A stretch of DNA of 64,000 nucleotides from Rhodeus uyekii (Eukaryota; Chordata; Actinopteri; Cypriniformes; Acheilognathidae): contig JAWRVZ010000102.1 in the NCBI GenBank assembly GCA_037043235.1, positions 1,445,501 to 1,509,500 of the forward strand, in the 5' to 3' direction. Each line of letters opens with the position of its first letter. Position 1 is the first letter of the stretch. The notes below the pieces were generated by a model that did no database searches, was not told the DNA's origin, and worked only from the letters and a program-made list of their open reading frames with translations. The translations under genes and the position numbers were made by a program. Positions 36,285-47,820 of the stretch are shown piece after piece.

Positions 36285-37354
36285 TAGGGATGCACTGATA
36301 TGAATTTTTTTTTGCTGATACTGAAAGTTTTTTATATTCGAAAGCCAATGACCGATATATTGGCAGATAAATCTAAATTTTGAAATGCCTCAAGAGCCTG
36401 ATAAAAATAAAAAGCTCACCATTAAAAAGCCATGTCTCAAACACTTCTGCATAAATCAAACATATACAATACAGTAGCCTCGTTTGAACCAGTGTAAGAT
36501 TCCTTATACATTTTTTAAAATTAATTTTACACTCCTATGGCCAACTTTTTGTTGTTGTTTTGAATTAAAAAATGGTTAAATTTTACAATTAGGTTTCATT
36601 TTGTAAGCATGAGTTAAAGTGAACCAAAAATGAATGAACAATATTTCTACAAGATTTATTAATCTTAGTTAATGTAAATTTCACTATTTTATTTTCACAT
36701 TTCACATCAATGTTTTTGATTCTTTTTAACATATTTGTAATATTACAGTAATAGTAAACATCTCTAATGTTACTGTTTCAAATAACATCATTGCAGTTTG
36801 AGCTGCTGAAACTGGAGAGAATGAACATATGTAAACACAAGCACTTTGCTTGAAGGTTAATTATTTCAATGGTTGTTGAAACCCGGCTACTAAACCCAAA
36901 GAATTTACAACTTTTTATAACAATCCAATCATAGTTATTAATTTGTAACCATTCGAATAACCATAGTTACCATTCCGGTGCTCCATTCACCATTCCAGAA
37001 ATTGACGGGCTTTGCGAAACACATCCTATATGAGGTTAATCTGATATTTATACTACATAAACTTAATATTATGACTTATAGCTGCAAAAAATGATGCAAA
37101 TGCACAAACAAACCTGACTGTGCAACTTCTGTGGATGGGCTGCCCACAGCAACACACAGGCACACAAAACTCTTCCTTTTTGAAGTGGTTTCAATCATAT
37201 CGAGCAATTCAAAACCCCCAAATAATACTTTATTTATTGACTTTAGTATATCGCCCTTCCTATCAGGAAGGATTTTCCTATCAGATCAATAAGATTAAAA
37301 ATGAACATTTATCGGCTGATACCAGTATGGTGGCCGATATATTGTGCATCCCTA
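36285..37354. mobile_element. Non-autonomous hAT element with 8-bp target duplication
   Basis: The ends TAGGGATGCACTGATATG and GATATATTGTGCATCCCTA are inverted. The flanks carry the identical octamer TTAATATC (36277-36284 and 37355-37362). The interior has no transposase and includes a fragment of the 'TTAGTTAACATGAACTAA' MITE near 36630-36680. It lies between the CpG-rich zone and the first coding exon of the UBF-like gene. Confidence 0.85.
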
Positions 37355-37504
37355 TTAATATCTCATAAATATGTAATAATATATAATATAATAAAGGCTT
37401 TTATTAGATATTGCGACAGTGACTGGAAGCAAAGGAATAAACACCAGTATCGAATGAATGGCACTACTGATTTAATAGCAATTAAGTGCTAGTTTTTAGT
37501 TAAG

Positions 37505-37770
37505 GTTGTTATTATTAAGGGAAAACAAAATCCAAATCCCCCCCACTTAAATCACTTAAATAGGACCTGCCTGACAAAGTGAAGTTTTAAAACCTAGACA
37601 TCATGCTGAGATCCAAAAAAATTCAGGAACAAATAAGAAAAAGTAATTGAGATCTATCAGTCTGGAAAAGGTTATAAAGCATTTCTAAAGCTTTGGGACT
37701 CCAGTGAACCATTATCCACAAATGGTGAAAACATGGAACAGTGGGGAACCTTCCCATGAAGTAAATGAAT
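37505..37770 (+). mobile_element. Fragment of a Tc1 element (same family as 39068-40045)
   Basis: ACCTGCCTGACAAAGTGAAG, GAGATCTATCAGTCTGGAAA and GCTTTGGGACTCCAGTGAAC match the 5' part of a common fish Tc1 transposase gene. The shared run TTATTATTAAGGGAAAACAA with the copy at 39068-40045 marks the same subfamily. Both terminal repeats are missing. Confidence 0.75.
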
Positions 37771-37889
37771 AATGTTGAAAAAGTTTACCATATTCTGTAG
37801 TCCACATTTAACTTTGAATTGTCCTTCTCTCTCTTTTCAGCCACTTGGCCAGTGAAGTGTCAAGGTGGAGATTGGTGAATTCTGTCATC

Positions 37890-40800
37890 ATGAATGGCAG
37901 CACCAGTGTGTCTGGCACCCAGACAGGACGAATCAAAATTGAGTCAAGTATGCTCGCATGCTGTCCATAAAGGGCACATTATCACAGACAGACAGACAAC
38001 AATTACACTGCTTTTGTCAGCATTAAAAACACCCATTGGTTTTGGCCATTCAACATGCTCAGTGCTTTGGTGCTGTTTTTTGTTTTTTGTTAGATTTAGA
38101 TACGTGGACCAAAGAGGACTGTCTGACCCTGCTGGAGAGGATACGCAGTCTGCTACCTGATGGAGACACAATGAAGTATAAAACCACAGAGTCTCATTTT
38201 GACTGGGAGAAGGTGGGGTTTGGGGGTTTCACTGGAGACATGTGTAAGCAGAAATGGCAGAAAGTTTCCACAGAGGTGAGCCAAATTCCAGAGAGCTAAA
38301 GTAATAGTGTGCCTGTTTCCAAATAACACTGATAGGTGTTTATGTGAAAGATATTCTGTTTAGATTGTCAATGTAAAGATTATCTTACTTTGCACTTTGC
38401 TGGCACAATAATAAGTAGAACATTAAAGTGGTTATATGCATTAAATCAAATGGAATTGTGTAATAATTTTCCCACCCTAGGTGCGTAAATACAGAACCAT
38501 GACAGAACTCATTGTTGATGCTATTGAATATGTGAAGAACCCTTATAAGGGGAAAAAATTGAAGGTGAGAATGTGCAGATATCAAAAGTTCTTTATCTCT
38601 TTTTCCTAATCAAATTTCATGTTTTACCCTAAGGTGTTGTTAACTAATTATTTGAGTGTGTTCATAGTGTTTATGCATTTATGCATTCTGTTTAGACACA
38701 TCCAGACTTCCCAAAGAAACCCCTCACTCCCTACTTTCGGTTCTTTATGGAGAAACGAGCCAAGTATGCAAAAATCCACCCTGAAATGAGCAACTTGGAT
38801 CTCACCAAGATTCTGTCCAAGAAATACAAAGAGCTTCCTGAAAAGAAAAAGGTTAGTTTTTGTGGGTGTAGTAAATCCTTTTGGGAAGTTTAGTTGTCCT
38901 TCAGTGTGACGTGCTATACTTGAAACTTTTGACTATTTTGCTTGAAAACTGTATTTTGCTCATTATTTTCTGATTATTATGCAACTCTGTGAAGTTATTG
39001 TGAAATAAAGATTTGTAAAAGATTTTGGAAAATTTTAGTAAATATGAACTGTATTAAAATATAAATACAGTGGTGTGAAAAAGTCTTCGGCCTTTCCTGA
39101 ATTATTATAATTTTTTTCTTAAGTGAAGGTTATTATTAAGGGAAAACAAAGTCCAACCCCCCCCCCCCCACACACACACACACTTAGATCACTTAAATAG
39201 GACCTGCCTGACAAAGTGAAGTTTTAAAACCTAGACATCATGCTGAGATCCAAAGAAATTCAGGAACAAATAAGATAGATCTCAATTACTTTCTATCAGT
39301 CTGGAAAAGGTTATAAAGCCATTTCTAAAGCTTTGGGACTCCAGCGAACTGCATTGAGTGAAAGCATGGAACAAATGGTGAAAGCATGGAACAGTGGTGA
39401 ACCTTCCCAAGAGTGGCCGCCCTACCAAAATTACCTCAAGAGCGCAGCTACGACTCTTCCAAGAGGTAACAAAACCACTGCTAAGCAAAAAGAACATTAA
39501 AGCTTGTCTCATTTTTGCCATAAAAAATCTTGATGATCCCCAAGACTTTTGGGAAAATACTTGGTGGACTGACGAGACAAAAGTTGGAACTTTTTGGAAG
39601 GTGTGTGTCCCATTAAAAAATCCTGAAGGAGAATGTCAAGTCATCTGTTCTTGACCTCTGATCAAGAACACACCAGCAAGTCCATCTCTGAATGGTTGAA
39701 GAAAAACAACAAAGAATTTGGTGTGGCCTAGTCAAAGTCCTGACCTGAATCCTATTGAGATGCTGTGGCATGACCTTAAAAAGGGAGCAAAAACCCTCCA
39801 ATGTGGCTCAGTTACAACAATAAACAACTATATATTTCTTATTCCCTATGTAACTTATAATTGGTTACATAGGCAATAGACTGAAGTGTACGTGAATTAA
39901 AAATCCCTAACTTGATTATAAATCACTCATTACAAATCTTACAAACTAAGAAAAAGAATATATACACAAATGAGAAAAATAAAATATGATGGATTTCCGA
40001 ATCATCATCCTCCACAAGTGTGACAAACGCTTTTTCACACCACTGTATAAAAGATAAATAAAATAATTGAAATTCTGCCTTGCAACTAACTTTAATAAAT
40101 TGAAAAACTAAAATTACATATTTTTAGCTCAAACTGAAAAATGTAATCTATAGAGAAAATTAAAAGCTTAATATTAATATTCTAAATATTAATAATAAAT
40201 ACTATAATAGTATATAAATAATACTTTTTATTTTTTATTCTTCTACTGTACAATATTATTACGTTTTTGTAGAATTTCGTTATTTTCAAAGATTTGAGCT
40301 GTACTTTTCTTAAAGTTCTTGTAAATATTACTTTTGAAGGTCATCTATTTTTCTTTTAAATTTGCACTATTACTTTTGTCAGCTCAAGTACATTCAAGAG
40401 TTCCAAAGAGAGAAAGAATCTTTTGAGAAGAACATGGCACGATTCAAGTTAGTGTCCACGTTCCTCTGCACAAAAATACCTAACACAAGTATGTCAGTTT
40501 TTTTAAAGTTTATTTTTTACTGGTGATTCAGTGAGAAGCTTGTATTGTTATTTAGGGAGGACCACCCAGATTTAATAGAGGAGAGGAAGAAGTCAGACCT
40601 CCCGGAGAAGCCCAAGACCCCTCAGCAGCTATGGTACAACCATGAGAAGAAGGCTTACATGAAAATTCACCCAGAGGTAAAAGAATTTGGCTGGGTAAAA
40701 GACTCTAGCCTTGGTATAGCAACTCAAGCACAATGAGTTAGAACTGAATAACTGTATGTTTCTCAGTTGTTTGAAGAAGGACCTACACTCACTTTTGCAT

Positions 40801-43800
40801 ATTTGATTCTTGTAGGTGAGCCAGAAGGAGCTGAAGGAAGCATTACGTAGACAGTGGTCCCAGTTATCAGATAAAAAGAGGCTGAAATGGATCAGCAAAG
40901 CTCTAGAGCTGCAGAAACACTATGAGGTATTGCTTTGTGTTCTCACTGAGGCTAAGGTGATGAATTAGAATAAAGGGATAAAGGACGTTGTGAACTTTGT
41001 GAAATATTTCTTCCTCATACAGGACAGCATGAGAGTGTATTTTGAAGCTCATCCAGAGGCAAACTCTGACGAGCATGTCAAGTCTGTTTTGACTAAAGCT
41101 GAACGGCAGCTCAAGGACAAGTTTGATGGCCGGCCAACGAAACCACCACCGTATGTTTTAAACTGCTAAGTAACATTTGGTTTTCTCAGGAATTTCTTAA
41201 TTACAGTAGTTGTTTTACATGGGTTATGCAGACTTATCTTACCAAGATATGCTGCTCTTTTAAACCGTGTTGTTTACCATTTGGAAGTCAACTAGTGGAT
41301 CTTGTCTGTAGTATTTGTCATAAATATGCAGTTTTTCAAAGTGTGTTTTTATGGTTATGTTCTGCAGAAATGGCTATTCTCTTTACTGTGCTGAACTAAT
41401 GGTAAACATGAAGGACGTGCCAAGCACGGAGCGAATGGTGCTATGCAGTAAGCAGTGGAAGATGATGACCCAGAAAGAGAAGGACACTTTCCAGAAACGA
41501 TGTGAACAGGTCTTGTAGACCCATCCATTCTTGATCGTTTAAAACAAAAGAGAAAATATTAAAAGTCAGTATCAAATAATAGTAACCCAAGAAGGTTTCT
41601 GTTGTTGACCAATGCCTGACCCCGATTATTGTATATACACTTTAGTTCAAAAGTTTAATGCTTATGCTCATCAAAGCTGAATTTATTTAATTGAAAATAC
41701 AAAAAAGTAATATTGTTAAATATTATTACCTTTTAAAACAACTTTATTACAACTATTTTAATATAGAGGTCTCAAAACAAATGAAGGGAATACTTAAATT
41801 ATTCACTGGATCTCAATGAATGAAATATTCCATTTGAAAATCTTTATATATATTTTATAATTTGTTAAGAACGAAATTATGTGACAACAGTCAATATAAA
41901 CCAAAATCAACAACGCAATGAGGGCTGGATTCAAAGTATAAATAAAATAAAGTATAAAACTCCGTAGACATTGAAACTGACAAAGGGGGAAGGTAAACCC
42001 TCCACTTAATTTGCAAAGCAGGCATGGTTAATTATAATAATAATAATAATAACTTATAACAATTCTTAATAACACAGTTGTTACATTTAACACTGGCTTA
42101 GCTATAACTAAAATGTACAATGCTTGTCTGTCTAATCAGAGAAAGAAGCAGTATGAGATTGACCTTCAGAGGTTTATTGAGGTAAGTACAAGGCACCACA
42201 AATTCATACTATTAAAACAGATACTGTTGAATTCTTGATTCTGCCTTTAAAGGGAGGATCTGCTTGTTTTTACACTTAATCTCAGACGCTGTCTCTTTGC
42301 AGAGTCTCCCAGAAGAGGAGAGGGAGCGTATCTTGGGAGAGGAGAAACTGGGAGGCAGCAAATTGAGCTTAGCGGGTGCAGGAAGCCCCCTGAGGGCCAA
42401 GTCCCCATCTGCGAAGGTGGGCGTGTGCAAGATGCCCTTGTTTCTATACATGTATACTGTTATGCTTGTGGCATGCCGTCTGAATCAGAATGAGTAGTAG
42501 TTTGTTGTTGTTGTGCCATAGGAACGGTGTCGTGACCCTGAGTTGGATCAGTGGGGACATGGACTTTCAAAAGAGAAGCGAGACAATAAAAAGAAAACAC
42601 GGCTTCCTGAAACGCCGAAGACTCCAGAGGAGATGTGGCAGCAGAGTGTGATTGGAGACTATCTGGCTAAATACAGAGTAAGGGCGACATTAATGGTTTT
42701 TCATAAATTAGGAAGAGACCCCTTGCTGAATCACAGAATGCTAAAAAAAAAATTTTTTTGAATAAAAAATTCTGTAACATCATGTGGGCTTCACCAACCA
42801 TAGTAAAATCTCATTGGTCTAAAACCACTCTTCATATATTAATTGAATACATATTTGCACAGCCTTTCCAAAGTACTTGAGCTACAAACCATAAACTTAA
42901 ACTTGCTTTTCACAGAATGATCGGAAGAAAGCACAGAATGCAATGGATGCTGCTTGGAAGGCCATGGAAAAGAAGGAGAAGATTCCTTGGATCAAGAAGG
43001 CTGCAGAGGACCAGAAGCGATACGAGGTTCAGTACCGGACCGTGGTCAGTGACCAGACGTTTTGACCACTGTCTTCTCACCTGTGCTGAAGAAATGTCAA
43101 AATGTTGGTCACCTCTAACATTCCTCCTCCCCAGAGTAGAGGCGGAGGGGTCTACAATGGATGCACTTGTATCTGAGTGTGTATATGCTTAGTTTGTGCT
43201 GTTTCCAGCCGAAGTTGGTGGAACTTTTGTTTGAGCGTGACTCTACATCATTGCAGTGATTTTTTTTTTATTTTTTTTTTTAATGTCTTCATTTTAGTGT
43301 TCTGTCACTTATTCTCGCATATTATCATGAATTTGGTATCTTGATGTGGTAACTTTAGTTTATTATATATGTCTATATATATATATTGCAGTTTTTTTTA
43401 TCAGCCTGCTCATCTGTTTTCATGAGCATTTCATCATAGACTAGAGTTACGTCTTGTCTTTGCCTTTAGGATCAATAGAAAAAGTCTCTTTGCTCATGTT
43501 TCTTCTTGTTTTGTTTTATTCTGCAGAGGGAGCTTTTAGAGATGAGGACAGTTCTGTCAGGACAGGGACAAAGAAAACCTAAATTTGATGGCGAGCCTAA
43601 GAAGCCCCCAGTGTAAGTGTCACATTTTTAGCTTGTTGTTTACAGAGACTTTCCTCCTTGTAAAAAAACAAACACATTTGTATTTTTTTTTAAAGGTGTC
43701 CTTGTTACAATGTAGCCATAAATATAAATACATGTACTTACTATATGATTAGGTTTAGGGTATGTTATTAATTTCCTTGCGTATTAATTTAATAACAAGT

Positions 43801-44269
43801 AGGTATTTTTACAGTAAGTACATGTAACGTGTAACAAGGACACTGTAAAATAAAGTGTTACCAAAACCGCTACTTCTTTCCAATCTCAGGAGCGGGTATC
43901 AAATGTTCTCTCAGGAACTCCTTACTAACGGTGAGCTGAATCACTTCAGCCTGAAGGAGCGCATGGTGGAGATCGGCAAGCGATGGCACAAGCTCAGTCA
44001 GTGCCAGAAGGACAAATATAAAAAACAGGTGGAGGAACAACAGCTAGAGTACAAAGCTGAGCTTGATGCTTGGGTAAAGGTAAGAAGTTTGTTCTGCAGT
44101 TCAACTACTCTTTTTATTATTGGATCAATGTTATTTCCTGTATATTAAGTAGTTTAGAAATGCATAAAAAATTAAATGCACCTAATCTGTGATAAAAAAT
44201 AAAAAAATAAAAAATTAATAAATCTAAATACAAATAATTTTTGGGGGGGATAAAAAAAGTGTGTATGTG

Positions 44270-44300
<31 letters not shown>

Positions 44301-47300
44301 TTTGGGCTATATATATATATATAAATAAAAAGAAGCCCTAATAAAAGAAAATTAAATTATAGAGAAGGAAACCTTAAGTAGTTAACTTAATCTTTTATTA
44401 ATGTTTTTTTCTGTTATTATTGTTCTATTTTTTTTATATTTTAATAAAGACTTCTCTTACCGGTACTTATTTTTTTAAGGCAAAGCTAATTGTTTGGTTG
44501 AAATGTCATGTAGGGCGAATCAGTAAAAACCTAAAAACCCCATTTCCCAAAAAATCATGCAATAACAATCACAATCTGTGATTTGTTCATTCTTTTGAGG
44601 CAAAAGCACAATTTTTTATTTTTTTTTATGTTTTCACTGACCAACATAATCGTACTTTTGTAAATATAAACAAATTTATATTTTAATGGCTGCAACACAC
44701 TACAAAATAGTTTGAACGGGCGCTAAATAAAAGTAAAAAGATTATAGAATGTCCAAGTTAAACTTTTGAAACAGTTCACAATGATCAGGTAAGCTGGTAA
44801 GAGATGAGGTTATTGTGATTGGATGTGAAAGGACCTTCTCTCTCTTTAGCTAAGCTAAGATGGGTCATGGCTCATCACTTTGTGCCAAATTTCAAGAGAG
44901 AATTGTCTAAAAATTCTAAATTCGCATTTCTCATTGCAAGATTGCAAGGATTTTGTCTTTCACTCTCTACCGTACATAATATTGTGAAAAGATTCAGGGA
45001 ATCAAGAGAAATCTGTTGAATGTCCTCCGTTGCATGACCTTTGAGACCTCAGATGGCATTGCATGAGAAACCATCATGCTACTGTTAAATATTGCCTCAT
45101 GTGCCCAGGAGAACTTTGGAAAACCGTTTTCGCTTTACACCATCTAATGCTGCATCAAGAAATGCAACTTGAATCTGTTACGCAGAAGGAAAGCTATATA
45201 TCTGTTCAATCTGTCCGAGTTCTCTGGGCCCAAGCTCATCTCAGATGGTCTAAGAGAAAGTGTGCCGTGGTCAAACGAGTCCATGTGTGGGCTTGTTTTT
45301 GGAAACAAATGGATGTTGAGTTCTCAGTTCCAAAGATGAAAGGGACCATTCAGACTTTCATCAGCAACAGGTGCAAAAGCAAACATCTGTCATGGTATGG
45401 GGTGATTGGGGTGCATGGGTGACTTGCCATTTGTGTGAGGCATATTTGGATTGTACGTAGACATAAACAATGCCAGGTCTCATTCTGCACATGCTACAAC
45501 AGAGTGATTATGTAGAAACTACACCGTAGAGTGGATATGCCTGACTGCCTGCCTGCCTGCAGTCCAGATCTGTCTCTTATTGAAAATGTATGGCCATCAT
45601 GAAAGGGAGAACCAGAGTATACCGACCACGGACTGATCAGCAGATGTCTTGTATCAGGCGAGATTGGGTAAATATTCCACTTGCAAATATTGGTGGTATC
45701 AATTCCCAAATGATTAAAAAGTCCCTGAAAAGGAAAGGTGGTGTGATACAGTGGTAAACATCCCTCTGTCCTAACTTTCTTGAAGTGTGTTGCAGCCATC
45801 AAAATTTGTCTTTATAATTTGTTTGTCTGTGAAAACACTGGAAATGCTTTCTTTGTACTTTTGTCAGTTCATTAAAGGTTCAATATAATTAACAGATCAC
45901 AGATTCTTGATTTGTAGATTTATATTTATCAATAAATTATTCATATAAATGCAGAGTACACTTTTAAAGGGTCATGAAATCCCCTGTTTCAGCATCAGTC
46001 AGTTCTCGCCTCAGTTTTGAAAAATGCTACAGAAGTGGATGTGGTAAGCCGTGGAGTGGAAGGGGAATAAGGGAGACCTACGGCTTCAATTCGGACGGTT
46101 TTATGTTGCTCTCATTGAGTTAAAAGCATCAAAAACTTCCCGCAAATGCACACTGCAATTTACCATTACACACAACACAATATACACGTGGTTTTGAGAG
46201 AACGTGGGATGCAAAAACTCTTACAAAGCAAAAACAAACACCCTTTTTAAACTCATTTCTGCTTCTTTCACTCAATCTGTCATGTGAAATTGACACGTGC
46301 TGTTGTGAATAATTAAATGAGGCGTCTTCTCATAGGATAAGGACACTCCATCTCATGAATAATTATGAGACACCAATGAGTCATCACTGTACTATAACAC
46401 AAGAAAATGCCATCCTGTGACGTTGACGTGAAGAAGAATATAATTCCGGAAGTTGAAAATGGCGCTAAATAGTTTTCTCTTACAATTAAAAATAATGTAT
46501 GGTAACATGATCTTTTATCATGTTCAACACACATAACAATGTTAAAATCTCAGGAAATTTAGTTTTAGTTTCATGACCCTTTAAGAAATTTGCTCGTGTT
46601 TTAAACTAGATTTTTAAAAGATTTTTATTTCCTTAACATGGACACTTTTGTGTGTCTGTTACCTTATTACAAAAGTAAATGTGTGAACAATGTGAGTTTG
46701 GAGATTTGTAGTGTCTTATTTCCCTCCCGTTTTTACTTTTTTCCATAGTCACTATCCCCTCAGGAACGTGCAGTTTATAAAGAGTTCTCCACTACAGTAA
46801 GTAATTGCGCATTTTTGCATCTTTATAATGCAAAGCTCTGTATTTTAGATACTTCTCACACACCATTCATATAGCTGAGATTTTGATTTACTCTTCTCTG
46901 CATTGAAACCCCCTGCACTGCATGGCAAAACGAGGCACTCTGGTTAATTTAGTTGATTGACTTTGCTTATAGAGGCTGTTCCTGTCCCTGCCATCACATA
47001 TGGCTTTATTATATTCTTTCTGTCTATTAAGAATCACATACGTCTCTCCGCTCAAACTAACATGACTTGAATGGATAGTGTTCTTAGGGCTGTACTGTAG
47101 GTCTACTAATCATTGCTTAAACTTGAACGTGTGTGTTTTTGTTTTTTTCCTGTGTTGCTCTGTCCTTGCACCCCCCACCCCGCCCTCTCTCTGCCCTCAT
47201 AGAAACGGCGAAGCACGACAAAACCACGAGGTCCCGGAGCGAAAGTCCGAGTCACCAAGGGGAAGGCGGTAGGTGCCAGAGCCGCGACGGTGGGTCCTGG

Positions 47301-47820
47301 GGGGGGCAAGCGTTCCATGGCGTACCGAGCCAAGGTAACGCCCGCTCTCTCTGGGCAACTCACCCACACAGGCTGTGGACTCAGTATGAAGTGTCTTAGG
47401 GTGTTACGTCATATTAAAATTTGCTAATTGATTTGCGCTGATGGTGTATATGTGTGTATACGCAAACAAATGCAGTGAGACACAAGTTTAGCTGCCTGTT
47501 TGAGAGATGTGTGACTCTTGGTTTCCAGCAGGACACATCAGACTCTGATGACGATGATGAAAAAACAGACACCTCGGACTCAGAGGATGAAGATGACGAG
47601 TCATCCGGCAGCACTGATAGTGATGATGATGATGAAGATGATGAGGTTAATTTTCCTTTCGTTAAATTTGAAAAAATCTGTTACAAGTATAAAAAAATAT
47701 CTAACATTGACATATGATACACAGAATGAAGATGATGACGACGACGATGATGACGATGACCGGTCGGACGGTTCCAGCAGCTCATCATCAGAAGATAGTA
47801 GTGACTCTGATTCAGACTAA
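37890..47820 (+). CDS. ubtfl: Nucleolar transcription factor 1 (UBF)-like, five HMG boxes
   Basis: UBF binds ribosomal DNA in the nucleolus and helps RNA polymerase I initiate. Coding exons: 37890-37947, 38094-38275, 38481-38564, 38696-38851, 40383-40447, 40556-40676, 40816-40926, 41023-41150, 41368-41509, 42140-42181, 42303-42416, 42522-42677, 42916-43026, 43527-43612, 43890-44079, 46749-46796, 47203-47334, 47529-47645, 47725-47820. They join in frame to 712 residues (human UBF1 has 764). Order seen: N-terminal dimerisation region with TTESHFDWEKV; HMG box 1 (about 114-180), 2 (198-262) and 3 (290-355); SLPEEERERILGEEKLGGSK linker; then directly box 5 (about 430-490) and 6 (512-580); a basic Gly/Arg/Lys linker (about 599-642); and an acidic Asp/Ser tail (643-712). 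Box 4 of mammalian UBF has no counterpart. Start MNGS matches the human MNGE start. 'ubtfl' rather than 'ubtf' is inferred from linkage to slc4a2. Confidence 0.95.
39068..40045 (+). mobile_element. Tc1 element with intact ends, transposase gutted
   Basis: The ends CAGTGGTGTGAAAAAGTCTT and CGCTTTTTCACACCACTG are inverted and flanked by TA on both sides. The inside keeps recognisable transposase pieces in order: GAGATCCAAAGAAATTCAGG, TTCCCAAGAGTGGCCGCC, GCAAAAAGAACATTAAAGC, GGTGGACTGACGAGACAAAA and TCAAAGTCCTGACCTGAATC. Several internal deletions join them, so no open transposase remains. It lies in the intron of the UBF-like gene between the exons ending at 38851 and starting at 40383. Confidence 0.88.
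41635..41760. repeat. Fragment of the 'TTTGGGGTCAGTAAG' element
   Basis: AGTTCAAAAGTTTAATGCTT and CTCATCAAAGCTGAATTTAT with ATTGAAAATACAAAAAAG match one end of the family. The rest is missing, and the next 190 bp belong to a different element. Confidence 0.5.
41766..41960 (-). mobile_element. Decayed end of a Tc1-type element (family of 30592-31570)
   Basis: CAAAACAAATGAAGGGAATA, the run to TTTTATAATTTGTTAAGAAC and GAAATTATGTGACAACAGTC parallel the left end of the element at 30592. Only the terminal about 190 bp remain. Confidence 0.55.
42303..42677 (+). other. ubtfl: UBF-like exons 11 and 12, junction where HMG box 4 is missing
   Basis: Exon 42303-42416 ends in RAKSPSAK after the SLPEEERERILGEE motif that in human UBF precedes the box 4 linker. 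Exon 42522-42677 begins ERCRDPELDQW and enters box 5 at LPETPKTPEEMWQQSV. The intron between them is only 105 bp (42417-42521) and contains no HMG-like frame, so no skipped exon can encode box 4 there. Confidence 0.88.
43690..43862. repeat. MITE with 'GTGTCCTTGTTACA' ends
   Basis: GTGTCCTTGTTACAATGTA on the left and CGTGTAACAAGGACACTGTA on the right are inverted; the outer right end continues as AAATAAAGTGTTACC. The element ends only about 27 bp before the exon at 43890 and so may supply part of that intron's 3' splice region. Confidence 0.7.
44261..44325. repeat. (TA)n simple repeat with T-run
   Basis: Two TA runs flank a stretch of T and a GGGC core in the intron after the exon ending at 44079. 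It is a simple-sequence region with no gene. Confidence 0.85.
44800..45850 (+). mobile_element. Decayed Tc1/mariner-type transposon, frame broken
   Basis: The sequence follows a well-known fish Tc1-type transposase gene. Seen in order are TTTCAAGAGAGAATTGTC, ATTGTGAAAAGATTCAGGGA, ATCAAGAAATGCAACTTGAA (with one base different), CTCATCTCAGATGGTCTAAG, ACATCTGTCATGGTATGG and CCAGATCTGTCTCTTATTGA. Stops and frameshifts interrupt it throughout, and no inverted ends remain. It lies in the 2.7-kb intron of the UBF-like gene between 44079 and 46749. Confidence 0.8.
45962..46585. repeat. MITE with 'AAAGGGTCATGAAA' ends
   Basis: The left end TTTTAAAGGGTCATGAAATC and right end GTTTCATGACCCTTTAAG are inverted over about 17 bp. 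The family is common in cyprinids. It is about 620 bp, without coding capacity, in the same intron as the Tc1 relic. Confidence 0.75.

Noticed and set aside
42916..43192. An open frame reading past the donor at 43026 as an alternative end of the UBF-like protein
   Set aside because: The frame relation to HMG box 5 and the strong continuation at 43527 (RELLEMR) show that 43026 is an exon end; the read-through has no conserved residues.
44819..45422. Two plus-strand open frames that could be a host gene
   Set aside because: Both are pieces of a frameshifted Tc1-type transposase.
47412..47620. Minus-strand serine-rich frame
   Set aside because: It is the complement of the Asp/Ser-rich acidic tail exon of the UBF-like gene.
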